From an uncultured Christensenella sp. (GTDB lineage Bacteria; Bacillota; Clostridia; Christensenellales; Borkfalkiaceae): a stretch of DNA of 64,000 nucleotides. Location of the stretch: assembly GCA_910587015.1 (NCBI GenBank), contig CAJUME010000005.1, forward strand, positions 124,001 through 188,000. The letters run 5' to 3'. Positions within the stretch are counted from its first letter, which is position 1. Each line of letters begins with the position of its first letter. The notes under the pieces are model-generated. The model made no database searches, had not been told where the DNA came from, and saw nothing but the letters and a program-made list of their open reading frames with translations. Shown piece by piece: positions 1-8,091 of this stretch. A program made the translations under genes and the position numbers.

Positions 1-854
1 GAGCCGCCGGGCTTATACCGCGAAATTGGTAAAATAGACGTGCCCTCGTCCTCCGGACGGAAGGTGTTTTTTATTTGTATGGGAATGTTTGCGCTGCGCA
101 CGGGGAAAATGGAATCCGCATGCAGAACGTTCGCGCCCATATAGCTTAGCTCGCGCAGTTCCTTGTAGGAAATGGTTTTAATGCGCTTGGGACTGTCTAC
201 TATTCTCGGGTCGCACGCAAGGAAGCCCGAAACGTCCGTCCAGTTTTCATAAAGAGAGGCGTTAACCGCCCTTGCGACTATTGCGCCAGAAATATCAGAG
301 CCGCCGCGGGAGAAGGTTTTTACTCTGCCGTCAACGCCGCGCCCGTAAAAGCCGGGGAAAACTGCGCGGTTGCAGTCTTTAAGCGCGTCAGCCACTGCCT
401 TATAGGATTTTTCGCCGTCAAGCGCGCCGTTTTCATCAAAGAAAATTACGTCCTTTGCATCGATAAAGCTTGCGCCGAGGACTGCGGACATTATGCGCGC
501 GCTTAAATATTCCCCGCGGGAGGCGGTGAAATCCTCGCTGCGCTCGCTTTCGATAAGCGCTTCCGTTTCGTCAAGCACGGAATTGATATCGAAAACGATA
601 TTCAGCTCCCTGACAAGCGAAACAAACCTTGCGCGCACCGCCGCAAACACCGCCTTTACATTGCCGCCGCACATAACCTCGCTGTGGCATTTAAGCAATA
701 AATCGGTTACCTTTACATCGCCCGAATACCTTTTGCCGGGGGCGGAAACAACGATAAATTTGCGCTGACTGTCCGCGTCTATTATATTTTTTACGTTTTT
801 TATGACGTTGCCGTCCGCCATGGACGTGCCGCCGAATTTACAAACCTTTGCCAT
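1..854 (-). CDS. lysC: Aspartate kinase, N-terminal catalytic part (3' end outside window)
   Basis: Catalyses ATP-dependent phosphorylation of aspartate, the first step to lysine, threonine, methionine and aspartate semialdehyde. Translation from the ATG at 854 gives the amino-acid-kinase signature KFGGTS at residues 6-11, later FSRGGSDISGAI, and near the window edge RPEDEGTSI, all typical of aspartate kinases. About 284 codons are visible; the C-terminal ACT (feedback) domains would lie beyond position 1, so monofunctional or bifunctional form and effector cannot be told. The start lies 9 bases after the DUF1015 stop, so it is probably the last visible gene of the cdaA operon. Confidence 0.93.
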   Translation of the reverse strand, partial: MAKVCKFGGTSMADGNVIKNVKNIIDADSQRKFIVVSAPGKRYSGDVKVTDLLLKCHSEVMCGGNVKAVFAAVRARFVSLVRELNIVFDINSVLDETEALIESERSEDFTASRGEYLSARIMSAVLGASFIDAKDVIFFDENGALDGEKSYKAVADALKDCNRAVFPGFYGRGVDGRVKTFSRGGSDISGAIVARAVNASLYENWTDVSGFLACDPRIVDSPKRIKTISYKELRELSYMGANVLHADSIFPVRSANIPIQIKNTFRPEDEGTSILPISRYKPGG

Positions 855-863
855 TTTTTAAAT

Positions 864-2051
864 TTATTTTATAAGCTTTGCTTCTATATAAAAGCGTTTT
901 TCATCGCCCTCTCCCATAGAGAAGGTTTTCCTCGGCAATTCTCCGCCGCAGATAATCGTTTTGAAAAAATCTTCCTTTTTTATTGCGGGCAACAGCACTC
1001 CCGCGCCGCCGCTACAAGTAAGGGCTTTAAGCTCTTGCCCGCCGTGGACGTAATCGACCGTGCCGCCGTGCTCCCGAATAAACTGCGCAATGTAACAATC
1101 AAGCTCCCTTATTCCCTTCGGAATATCGGCGTCGAAGGCAATTTGCCGAGCAACGCCGTTTATTACAGTATACGCTTTTTGCCCACCAGAGGTTTTTAAG
1201 CCCTCTGCAAACAGCATAGGCTTATCGGTTTTGATAAGGCGGTGAATGGGCTCGAAGCGCAATGCGCCGTCGTAGATATTAACAGCCTCTGCAAGCGCGT
1301 ATCTTGCGGGGTGATTTTTAATTTGCTCGGCAGAAAGAGATTTTTTCAGCTCTTCCCAGCATGTTTTTGCGGTTGCGAGCGAATGGTTTCCATCGCCGAC
1401 CGCAAACAGCAGTCTGTTGCCGCTTGAAGCGTTATCGCCGTCAATCAAGGCATAGAGCGCGGATATAACCTCCTTAGGGTTGGTTATGTAAGTGCCCTTG
1501 ACGTGCCCGCCGTTAAAAAGCAAATCGAAGTCGTACAGCACCTCGCCGCGGCGGACGCAATTTAAAACGCTGTCTGACTTGTCGTCATACAAAAGCATTG
1601 CGTGCGGAAGCTCTATTTCCGCATTTTTACGTATTTCCACACGCGGGGGAATTCTTTCTAAAATTGTCGCTTCGGTTGAGCGGATAAGCGACTGCGCGCC
1701 GTTTTTAAAGGAATAGTCCTCCAAATCGACGCTTAAAACTATGCCCGTACGCGTGCCCGAGGCGGTTGTGCGCTCTACAAGAATAAACCCGTCATTAACT
1801 GTCCTGAATACTCCGCCGGAAAGATATTCGCGCATGGCTTTGTTTATGCCGGCTATTCTTTGTTGCGGGTTATCGTTGAGGTAAATTTCGGGAAAGATAA
1901 GCTTGAAAGCCGAAGGACTGCCCTCCGTTGCCGCCTTAACCTTTTCCCAGTATTCCGCATCGCTTGTGTACTGGTCGCACGCGTTAACCGCCCATTTTTG
2001 CATATCTGCATTTGCGGGCAGAAGAATTCGGGGTATGCGAACGGTATTCAT
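864..2051 (-). CDS. DUF1015 family protein
   Basis: A 395-residue protein of the DUF1015 family, recognised from the start MNTVRIPRILLPANAD and the motif GDGNHSLATAK (roughly residues 220-230), with the usual full length. The biochemical function is not established; the family is soluble and often sits near amino-acid or PLP-enzyme genes. The ATG at 2051 is separated from the stop of the upstream 32-residue gene by three bases and has no clear Shine-Dalgarno of its own, suggesting translational coupling. It is followed 9 bases later by aspartate kinase. Confidence 0.85.
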   Translation of the reverse strand: MNTVRIPRILLPANADMQKWAVNACDQYTSDAEYWEKVKAATEGSPSAFKLIFPEIYLNDNPQQRIAGINKAMREYLSGGVFRTVNDGFILVERTTASGTRTGIVLSVDLEDYSFKNGAQSLIRSTEATILERIPPRVEIRKNAEIELPHAMLLYDDKSDSVLNCVRRGEVLYDFDLLFNGGHVKGTYITNPKEVISALYALIDGDNASSGNRLLFAVGDGNHSLATAKTCWEELKKSLSAEQIKNHPARYALAEAVNIYDGALRFEPIHRLIKTDKPMLFAEGLKTSGGQKAYTVINGVARQIAFDADIPKGIRELDCYIAQFIREHGGTVDYVHGGQELKALTCSGGAGVLLPAIKKEDFFKTIICGGELPRKTFSMGEGDEKRFYIEAKLIK

Positions 2052-2054
2052 TGC

Positions 2055-2153
2055 TTAAAGATTGATTAAAATTACCGTTACTGCGGCAAGCGCTATGGCA
2101 AGTAATTTTAAATACCAGTTTTTAACGAAAAGATTGTAAAGAAATTTCCTCAT
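2055..2153 (-). CDS. 32-residue single-span membrane protein resembling only the N-terminus of CdaR (YbbR)
   Basis: The frame begins at an ATG (2153) that overlaps the cdaA stop as ATGA and runs 32 codons to TAA at 2055. The product starts MRKFLYNLFVKNWYLKLLA and is then hydrophobic, ending VILINL. The NWYLKLLA-type segment followed by one membrane span is what CdaR/YbbR proteins have at their N-terminus, and cdaR normally follows cdaA. All the extracytoplasmic YbbR domains are missing; the next gene starts 3 bases after the stop. Either a degenerate remnant or a miniature CdaA partner kept by selection; the intact frame and ATGA coupling favour the latter. The link to CdaR rests on motif recognition and gene position. 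Confidence 0.7.
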   Translation of the reverse strand: MRKFLYNLFVKNWYLKLLAIALAAVTVILINL

Positions 2154-2986
2154 AATTTTCCCTCCGCAGTCAAATCCGACCAGTAGTAATCGGAAAGCGC
2201 GTTTTTAAGGTCTGCCGCGTCCGCGTATTTTTTTCTTACGGCGCCGTTTTTGACAATCGAGATTATGCCCGTTTCCTCGGAAACGACTATAACCGTAACA
2301 TTCGCAACGGTTGTGACGCCAAGCGCCGCGCGGTGACGGCTGCCCATTTCCTGAGGGAGGTTTTCATTCTGAATTATCGGCAAAAAACAGCCCGCCGCGT
2401 AAATTCTGTTGCCTTCTATAATCATTGCGCCGTCATGCAAGGGCGCCTTGGGATAAAACACGGCTTCTATCATTTCCGCATTAATATCCGCGTTTATGAC
2501 CGTGCCGCTTTCTATAATTCCCTCGGGAAGGTTTTCATTTGCAAGCACAATAAGCGCGCCTATATTCTTTTTGGACATATTCTGAACGGCGCGTACCGCT
2601 TCTTCAATAATAAGCTCCACGCCCGAAGCGGAAAAATGCTCGCCGCGGCGGCGTTTGCTGTGCGAAACGGTTGCCATACGCTTGATTTCGGTGCCGAACA
2701 TTGTGTACATAAGCAAGGTTATGCCCGCAATTACCGCCAGCGCGATAAAAGACGAGGTTACGTTGCCGCCGTTGTCCGCACGGGTAAAGGCGTACACCAG
2801 CCCGACCGCAAGTATGACTATCGTGAAAATGTAGACGAAATTATCAGCCTTGTTGGCCTTGAAAACTCTGTAAAGGTAGTAAAAGCCCAAAGCGAGCATA
2901 ATAAATTCGATTATTATAGCAACATAGTTGCCCGCAATGCCATCGGTGAAGAAATATTTAAAATTGTCCCACAAGCTGTTCCACAT
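2150..2986 (-). CDS. cdaA: Membrane diadenylate cyclase CdaA (c-di-AMP synthase)
   Basis: Condenses two ATP to cyclic di-AMP at the membrane. The N-terminal ~100 residues hold three hydrophobic spans; the DAC domain follows with its two diagnostic motifs, LHDGAMIIEG (around residue 185) and GSRHRAALG (around 215). About 278 residues, normal for CdaA. I prefer the ATG at 2986 to the in-frame GTG at 2992 because AGGGG then lies 8 bases upstream. A TATAAT-like -10 on the minus strand at 3022-3027 may be the promoter, though the -35 is poor. First gene of an operon with the CdaR-like mini-protein, DUF1015 and aspartate kinase; no glmM follows. Confidence 0.95.
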   Translation of the reverse strand: MWNSLWDNFKYFFTDGIAGNYVAIIIEFIMLALGFYYLYRVFKANKADNFVYIFTIVILAVGLVYAFTRADNGGNVTSSFIALAVIAGITLLMYTMFGTEIKRMATVSHSKRRRGEHFSASGVELIIEEAVRAVQNMSKKNIGALIVLANENLPEGIIESGTVINADINAEMIEAVFYPKAPLHDGAMIIEGNRIYAAGCFLPIIQNENLPQEMGSRHRAALGVTTVANVTVIVVSEETGIISIVKNGAVRKKYADAADLKNALSDYYWSDLTAEGKL

Positions 2987-3073
2987 ACTCACTACCCCTG
3001 AAAAATGCTTTATTCTTTACTATTATATAATTATTTATATAAAAAATAAAGCGTTTAGCAGTATTTAATTTCT

Positions 3074-4051
3074 TCAAATGCCGAAAAATATTGCATTTTG
3101 AACACTTTGTAACGCGCTTTGTGGCGTCAGCTGTCCGCCCTTTATTTGCGCTATACTGCCGTATATATACGTTATAAGCCCTTCTATACGCTTTTGCCCT
3201 ATCGCCGCCGCCTGCTCGCGGCTTTTTTTGACGGCAAACTCCTTCATTTTGAGCTGAGCGGCAAGCTGTGGCACGGACAAATCCGAGGTATAGACCGTCA
3301 ACAGATTCTTTAAAAAATTGAACAGTCCGTTTAAAATATACATTTCATCGCCGTCCTTTTTTAGCAGCTCGTCTGCAATCCGGCAGAATTTCGTATAATT
3401 TTTTGCGGGGATTGTGTTTGTCAGCTCGTAAAGTCTGAAATCGGCGTCCTTGTAGACGAGCGCGTCCGCCTCCTCCTGCGTAAGCGTGCCCCCGCCCTTG
3501 TATGCAATAAGCTTTTGCACCTCTACCGAAACCCTTGCCATATTGCACAGGCAGTAGTCGGCTATGCTTTCACACACGGAAACGGGCGCATTTACGTTTG
3601 CGCGGCGCAAGGTTATATATGCCCACTTGGCAACCGCCTCTCTGTCGGTGCGGCTGCAATCGAAATAGGAAACCTGCGACCTGCGCTTTAAATCAACACC
3701 CTTTTTCGCACCCGTGTTGTTGATTATCAGAATGGACGAAGGCGGAAAGTCGGCAAACAGCGGCTTTATATAATTTTCGAATTCGCTTTCCGTCGGATAG
3801 AACTCGCTGACCTTTACAATGCGCTTTTCCGCCATAAACGGAAAGCTTTTAACGGCGGAAACAAGCCGTGAGATTTCCGCGCCTTTAAGCGTTTCGCCGT
3901 CGAAGGAGGTATAATTCAGCTCCGGCATCTGCAAAAATGCGGCTTTAAGCTGCTCCTCGCCGTTACTGCGGAAGTACGCGTCGTCGCCTTCTAAAAGATA
4001 TACGGGCTTGGCGCCCTCCTTTATGCTGTTTTTAAGCTCGGTATATTTCAT
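3074..4051 (-). CDS. holA: DNA polymerase III subunit delta
   Basis: The delta subunit opens the beta sliding clamp within the clamp-loader complex. The 325-residue product starts MKYTELKNSIKEG then VYLLEGDDAYF, the usual HolA opening, and has the expected length and C-terminal helical collar region (QMKEF-like segment, then IYGSIAQIKGG). It lies 11 bases downstream of the LysR gene, so it is probably transcribed with mnmE and lysR, an unusual grouping. Confidence 0.88.
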   Translation of the reverse strand: MKYTELKNSIKEGAKPVYLLEGDDAYFRSNGEEQLKAAFLQMPELNYTSFDGETLKGAEISRLVSAVKSFPFMAEKRIVKVSEFYPTESEFENYIKPLFADFPPSSILIINNTGAKKGVDLKRRSQVSYFDCSRTDREAVAKWAYITLRRANVNAPVSVCESIADYCLCNMARVSVEVQKLIAYKGGGTLTQEEADALVYKDADFRLYELTNTIPAKNYTKFCRIADELLKKDGDEMYILNGLFNFLKNLLTVYTSDLSVPQLAAQLKMKEFAVKKSREQAAAIGQKRIEGLITYIYGSIAQIKGGQLTPQSALQSVQNAIFFGI

Positions 4052-4062
4052 ATCAACTCACT

Positions 4063-4950
4063 TTAAATTATGTCGAACATAGCTATAAATTCCTTTACCG
4101 CAAACGACGGCTGAACGTTTTTGGCAAGCGCGATGCCTACGCCCCTTGCGGGGAGAGGAGGGTCGACGTTAAGCTCGAACAGCTCTCCGCAGGCAAGCTC
4201 TTCAAGGCAGTACTCGCGCGGCAGACAGCCTATGCCCATTCCCTTTTTTGCAAGCTTAAGCATCAAATCCCAGTTTGCCACCTCGATAACGGGGTCGAAC
4301 CGCACGCCGAGCGCCGCCGCGTGCTTGGAAAGCGCGTGTCTGAAAACGGTATTGCGCTCAATCATGATAAGCGGAAGCTCGTGCAGGGCGCTGAGGGGAA
4401 TAACCTCGCCTTTAAGCCGTTGATAGCTGTCGCCCGCGACAAATACGTCCGTAAGGTGCTTTACCGTGCCGTAAAGGCGCACCTCCTTATCCTCCAACGG
4501 GAGGTTTATGAACGCAACGTCGCACTTGCCGTCCTTAAGCTGGCTGACGGTATACGGCGAGGTTGAGGAAATAAGCTCGAGCCTGACCGCGGGATATTTG
4601 CGGTTGAACAACGCAAGCTTATCCGCAAGCACATGCGAAAAAATCGAATCGGTTGCGCCTATTCTTACCGTGCCCGTGGCTGTCGTGCTAAGCGATTTAA
4701 GGCTGTTTTCGGCATCGTCTATAAGCGCGAGCGCCTCGCCTATCTGTTTGTAAATAAGCTTGCCGCCAGCCGCGGAAAGCTCCATTCCGTTATGCGTGCG
4801 GTTGAAGAGGGAAACGCCGAGCTGATTTTCCAGCTGCTTTATTGCCTGAGATACGGCGGGCTGGGAAATAAACAGCTCCTGCGCGGCCTTTGTCAGACTG
4901 CCGCATTTTGCAACGGCGTAAAATACACGGTACAGTTCAAGATTAACCAT
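4063..4950 (-). CDS. LysR-family transcriptional regulator
   Basis: A 295-residue LysR-type regulator. The N-terminal winged helix-turn-helix reads LYRVFYAVAKCGSLTKAAQ then LFISQPAVSQAIKQLE (residues 5-45), followed by a periplasmic-binding-like effector domain (about 90-290). The target and inducer are unknown. Unlike most LysR genes it is not divergent from a target gene: it begins one base after the mnmE stop and is followed by holA, so it is likely co-transcribed. It could bind the palindrome in the mnmE promoter (6286-6308), but nothing in the sequence proves this. Confidence 0.92.
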   Translation of the reverse strand: MVNLELYRVFYAVAKCGSLTKAAQELFISQPAVSQAIKQLENQLGVSLFNRTHNGMELSAAGGKLIYKQIGEALALIDDAENSLKSLSTTATGTVRIGATDSIFSHVLADKLALFNRKYPAVRLELISSTSPYTVSQLKDGKCDVAFINLPLEDKEVRLYGTVKHLTDVFVAGDSYQRLKGEVIPLSALHELPLIMIERNTVFRHALSKHAAALGVRFDPVIEVANWDLMLKLAKKGMGIGCLPREYCLEELACGELFELNVDPPLPARGVGIALAKNVQPSFAVKEFIAMFDII

Positions 4951-4951
4951 T

Positions 4952-6259
4952 TTATTTACCTACGCAGAATTTTTCGAATACGGTGCTGATAATTTCCTCC
5001 GACGCCGTTTCGCCAGTGATTTCGCCGAGAATGTCCCAGACGTCCTTTAAATCGACCGAAATCAAATCGAGCGTGCAAACGCCTATGCCGTCCGCGGCGC
5101 TTTGTATTGCCGCCGCCGCGCGGGTAAGCGCGTTATAATGGCGCTCCTCCACGATATAAGCCTTTTCAAAGGTCTGCTCGCAGCCGCCCTTTTCCGCAAG
5201 CGTCTGCCTTAACAAATCAAGCCCCTCGCCCGTGGAAGCGGAAACGGCAAGCATATAGTCGCCGTGCGGGCGGAGCTTGTCACATTTATTGAATACCTTA
5301 ATCACCTCGCCGCTTGCCTCCTTGGGGAGGTCGATATATTTTCCGTCGTCGGTAACCGATATTATTATATCTGCGGAGGCGATTGCGCTTTTTGCGCGCT
5401 CTATACCCATGCCCTCTATTGCGCCCGCGCGCTCGCGTATGCCCGCGGTGTCTATAAGTCTGAATTTAATTCCGTTCAGCTCTATATCGCCCTCGACAGC
5501 ATCGCGGGTTGTGCCCGCCGTGTCGGAAACGATTGCCTTGTCATAGCCCAAAAGCGCGTTTAAAAGCGAGCTTTTGCCCGTATTAGGGACGCCGCAAATA
5601 GCGACTGAAACGCCGCTTTTTATGCGTTTGCCCCCCGAATATGTTTGAATTAACCGCAAAAGCCTTTCCTTCAGCGCAGAAATATCAAAAAGAATTTTTC
5701 TTTCGTCTATCCCCTCCGCATCCTCCTCGGGATAGTCGATTTCTACGGCGATTGCGGCAAGGATATCCTTTAAGGCGTTCTGTATTTCCTTTACCTCGCG
5801 CGTAAGCCTTTCGCGATACAGCATACTGCCCGCGCGCACCAGCGCAAGGCTTTCCGCATTTATCATGTCCGCCATACCCTCTGCCGAGGCAAGTGAAAGC
5901 TTTCCGTTGAGAAAGGCGCGCCTTGTAAACTCGCCCCTTTCGGCAAGGCGCGCGCCGCACTCCAACGCCCTTTTTAAAATGCCGCGGGCTATTCTTACGC
6001 CGCCGTGACACTGAAATTCGACAACGTCCTCGCCCGTAAACGTTTTGGGCGCCCTGAAGTAGACCATAAAGCCGTAGTCGGTAAAGCCGTCCCCGCAGAT
6101 TGTGCCCGCATACATATAATTAGGCGTAAATTCCGCAATTCCGGCGGACGGAGTAAACATTTTTTTTGCTGTTTCAAGCGCGGCGGCGCCGCTTATTCTT
6201 ATTATCGCCACGCCGCCCGTGCCGTTTGCCGTGGATATTGCAGCTATGCAGTCAGTCAT
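4952..6259 (-). CDS. mnmE: tRNA uridine-5-carboxymethylaminomethyl modification GTPase MnmE
   Basis: With MnmG, installs cmnm5 on the wobble uridine of certain tRNAs. 435 residues in the family order: N-terminal folate-binding domain (TANGTGGVAIIRISG, 10-24), helical domain, then an inserted GTPase domain with GVPNTGKS (223-230), DTAGTTRD, DTAG and NKCD motifs, and the C-terminal FCVGK, whose cysteine is the conserved catalytic one. Read from a minus-strand promoter at 6302-6330 that overlaps a perfect palindrome. In many Firmicutes mnmE is next to mnmG; here it is followed by lysR and holA. Confidence 0.97.
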   Translation of the reverse strand: MTDCIAAISTANGTGGVAIIRISGAAALETAKKMFTPSAGIAEFTPNYMYAGTICGDGFTDYGFMVYFRAPKTFTGEDVVEFQCHGGVRIARGILKRALECGARLAERGEFTRRAFLNGKLSLASAEGMADMINAESLALVRAGSMLYRERLTREVKEIQNALKDILAAIAVEIDYPEEDAEGIDERKILFDISALKERLLRLIQTYSGGKRIKSGVSVAICGVPNTGKSSLLNALLGYDKAIVSDTAGTTRDAVEGDIELNGIKFRLIDTAGIRERAGAIEGMGIERAKSAIASADIIISVTDDGKYIDLPKEASGEVIKVFNKCDKLRPHGDYMLAVSASTGEGLDLLRQTLAEKGGCEQTFEKAYIVEERHYNALTRAAAAIQSAADGIGVCTLDLISVDLKDVWDILGEITGETASEEIISTVFEKFCVGK

Positions 6260-6285
6260 AATTCACCAAGCTATAAATTTTGCTT

Positions 6286-6308
6286 ATATACTTTTTATAA
6301 AAGTATAT
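6286..6308. promoter_or_regulatory. Perfect palindrome over the mnmE -10 and start site (candidate operator)
   Basis: Two perfect 10-base arms, ATATACTTTT and AAAAGTATAT, surround a 3-base centre. One arm contains the -10 hexamer of the mnmE promoter and the centre covers the expected transcription start, which is where a repressor would act. It could also form a hairpin at the 5' end of the transcript. Confidence 0.5.
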
Positions 6309-6330
6309 CACCGCGCCGAAAAAAACGCAA
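6302..6330 (-). promoter_or_regulatory. mnmE promoter
   Basis: On the minus strand a -35 TTGCGT (6325-6330) and a -10 TATACT (6302-6307) are separated by 17 bases, with TG one base upstream of the -10. Predicted transcription start is near 6295, leaving a leader of about 35 nt with GGTGA before the mnmE ATG. Confidence 0.65.
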
Positions 6331-6334
6331 TAGA

Positions 6335-6359
6335 AAAGCGCTTAATAAATAAGCGCTTT
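6335..6359. terminator. Hairpin terminator downstream of the 6369-7211 gene
   Basis: AAAGCGCTT at 6335-6343 and AAGCGCTTT at 6351-6359 pair over a 7-base A/T loop. On the minus strand it follows the stop of the membrane protein gene and ends in TTTTCTATT. The uridine run is short, so termination may be partial. Confidence 0.5.
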
Positions 6360-6368
6360 AAGAATTAT

Positions 6369-7211
6369 TCAGTTATCGAAGGGGTCGGAATTTGTACTGC
6401 CGCTACCACCGCCGAATTCGGAAAAAGGGTCCTCTGGCGGGGTCGGCCGCGGCTGTCCGTCGTCATAGGGCTGGTTGCCCGCGTGCGGATTATGCGAATA
6501 GGGATTTTGGTTATAGGGGTTTGGGTTCTGCTGCTGGTACTGCTGATAGGTTCTGTAACGGCGCTCCTGCTCGGCGCGCATAAACTCGCGGTAGCTTAGC
6601 CCCTTGTTATTGCGGATAACAAAGAAGATTATGCCCTGCACGGGAACGATTACGCTGACAAGCGTAAAAACAAAGTATCTGCGCGAGGCGTAGGTCTGGA
6701 AGAACGCCGACAAAAGCAACACCTGCGCAACCATAAACACGAGATTGAACCAACTTAAAATATAGTCGTAAAGATATTCGAGGCACCATACCGCCCAATT
6801 AAGCCCGTCGGGCACTCCCACTACGCTGACGTCGATAAAGTTGGTCATTTCGTTGAATTTTATATCAAGACAGCCCGCGGCGGCAAGACATCTGACGGCG
6901 GAATAGTATACGGCGCTGCCGCCTAACAGCAACAGTTCTAAAATTGCCGCGACCAGCCCGATTATTCGGGTGTCGACCTTGTTGAAAATCTTATTCTTCT
7001 GTGCGCACACGCCTATATAATAAGTGCTGACCACGGGTATAAACGCAAGCCATTTAAGCTTGTAGCCCGCGCGCGAGGCGATTGTATACAGCGCGATAGC
7101 CTGCAAAACGAACACAACACCGAAAAACAGACCGATAGAGAGAATATACACCCACCAGTATTTGTCTGTTGTGAAATATGAGGCGGCTATTAAATACCTT
7201 GATAAATCCAT
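6369..7211 (-). CDS. Polytopic membrane protein with Asn/Gln/Pro-rich tail
   Basis: A 280-residue membrane protein of unknown function. About four to five hydrophobic spans lie at residues 19-44, 52-68, 83-103, 150-175 and 180-200; the last ends VIRNNKGLSYREF, a pattern I have seen in other clostridial membrane proteins. The last ~65 residues are low complexity: a Q/N/P run (QYQQQNPNPYNQNPY) then acidic Gly/Ser-rich sequence, presumably a disordered cytoplasmic tail. A TATAAT lies at 7255-7260 on the minus strand as a possible -10. It is a single-gene unit between truA and mnmE. Confidence 0.8.
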   Translation of the reverse strand: MDLSRYLIAASYFTTDKYWWVYILSIGLFFGVVFVLQAIALYTIASRAGYKLKWLAFIPVVSTYYIGVCAQKNKIFNKVDTRIIGLVAAILELLLLGGSAVYYSAVRCLAAAGCLDIKFNEMTNFIDVSVVGVPDGLNWAVWCLEYLYDYILSWFNLVFMVAQVLLLSAFFQTYASRRYFVFTLVSVIVPVQGIIFFVIRNNKGLSYREFMRAEQERRYRTYQQYQQQNPNPYNQNPYSHNPHAGNQPYDDGQPRPTPPEDPFSEFGGGSGSTNSDPFDN

Positions 7212-7323
7212 ATTTTCTCCCCGAAAGCCGTTTGCACGGCCCTTGTAGCATATAATTATATATGTACAAGTTGTATAAAATAAAAACTATTTGTGAAATA
7301 AAAGTGAAAATTCCGACTGCGCA

Positions 7324-8091
7324 TTAAGGGCTTTTAAACAAATCGAAGCCGTAATCAACGCTTTCAAGCGTAAGCCCGCCTGCGGGCATAGTTTTGCCGA
7401 CTGCATCTCTGTCGCATTCCTCAAGCGAGCGGAGAATATCGTCTTCACTTAAAGAGCCCTGCGCGAAATACAGCATTGTACCGGCTATAGTACGCACCAT
7501 ATTATAGAGAAATCCCCCGCCGCAGACGTAAATTTCCACGTCGTAGCTCCCGCGGTAATGCCGTGCTTTTACTTCTACGGAGTACACCTCGCGCACGGTG
7601 GTTTTTACCTGAGAGCCGCTTTTGCAGTACGCCTTAAAATCGCGCCGTCCGACAAAAGCCCCCGCAATATGTTCGAGTTTTGATATGTCAGCGCCGCCCT
7701 TCACCCATACGGAGGTCTTGTCCTTTATCGGGTTGCGGCGGGGCGAAAGGTACATTCTGTAACAGTAGGTTTTTTTCTTTGCACAGCGGTTTGCGTCGAA
7801 ATTTTCGGGCGCGGCGACAGAGCTTAAAACGCTTATATCTTCCGGCAGGCGCATATTCAGCGCGTCGGCGATTTTTTCGGGCGGAATTGACGTTTCCGCA
7901 TCGAAATGGCAGACCTGACCCGCGGCGTGAACACCGCTGTCCGTCCTTCCGCTTGCCGTTATACAAATGCGTTTGCCGAACAAGTCCTTTGCCGCGGCTT
8001 CGAGCTTTTCCTGAACGGTTATTGAATTTTTCTGTATCTGCCAGCCGCCGTAGCCCGCGCCGTTATAGGCAACCAAAATAGCGTATCTCAT
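7324..8091 (-). CDS. truA: tRNA pseudouridine(38-40) synthase TruA
   Basis: Converts U38-U40 of the tRNA anticodon arm to pseudouridine. The 255-residue product has the catalytic motif SGRTDSGVHAAGQV with nucleophile Asp51, and later DFKAYCKSGS and YNMVRTIAGTML, as in TruA. Its start overlaps the stop of the upstream membrane protein by four bases. The ecfA-ecfT-truA order is conserved in Firmicutes, but here one extra gene is inserted between ecfT and truA. Confidence 0.96.
   Translation of the reverse strand: MRYAILVAYNGAGYGGWQIQKNSITVQEKLEAAAKDLFGKRICITASGRTDSGVHAAGQVCHFDAETSIPPEKIADALNMRLPEDISVLSSVAAPENFDANRCAKKKTYCYRMYLSPRRNPIKDKTSVWVKGGADISKLEHIAGAFVGRRDFKAYCKSGSQVKTTVREVYSVEVKARHYRGSYDVEIYVCGGGFLYNMVRTIAGTMLYFAQGSLSEDDILRSLEECDRDAVGKTMPAGGLTLESVDYGFDLFKSP

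Noticed and set aside
2333..3001. 222-codon open frame opposite cdaA
   Set aside because: Antisense to the clearly conserved cdaA, with atypical His/Arg/Tyr-rich composition.
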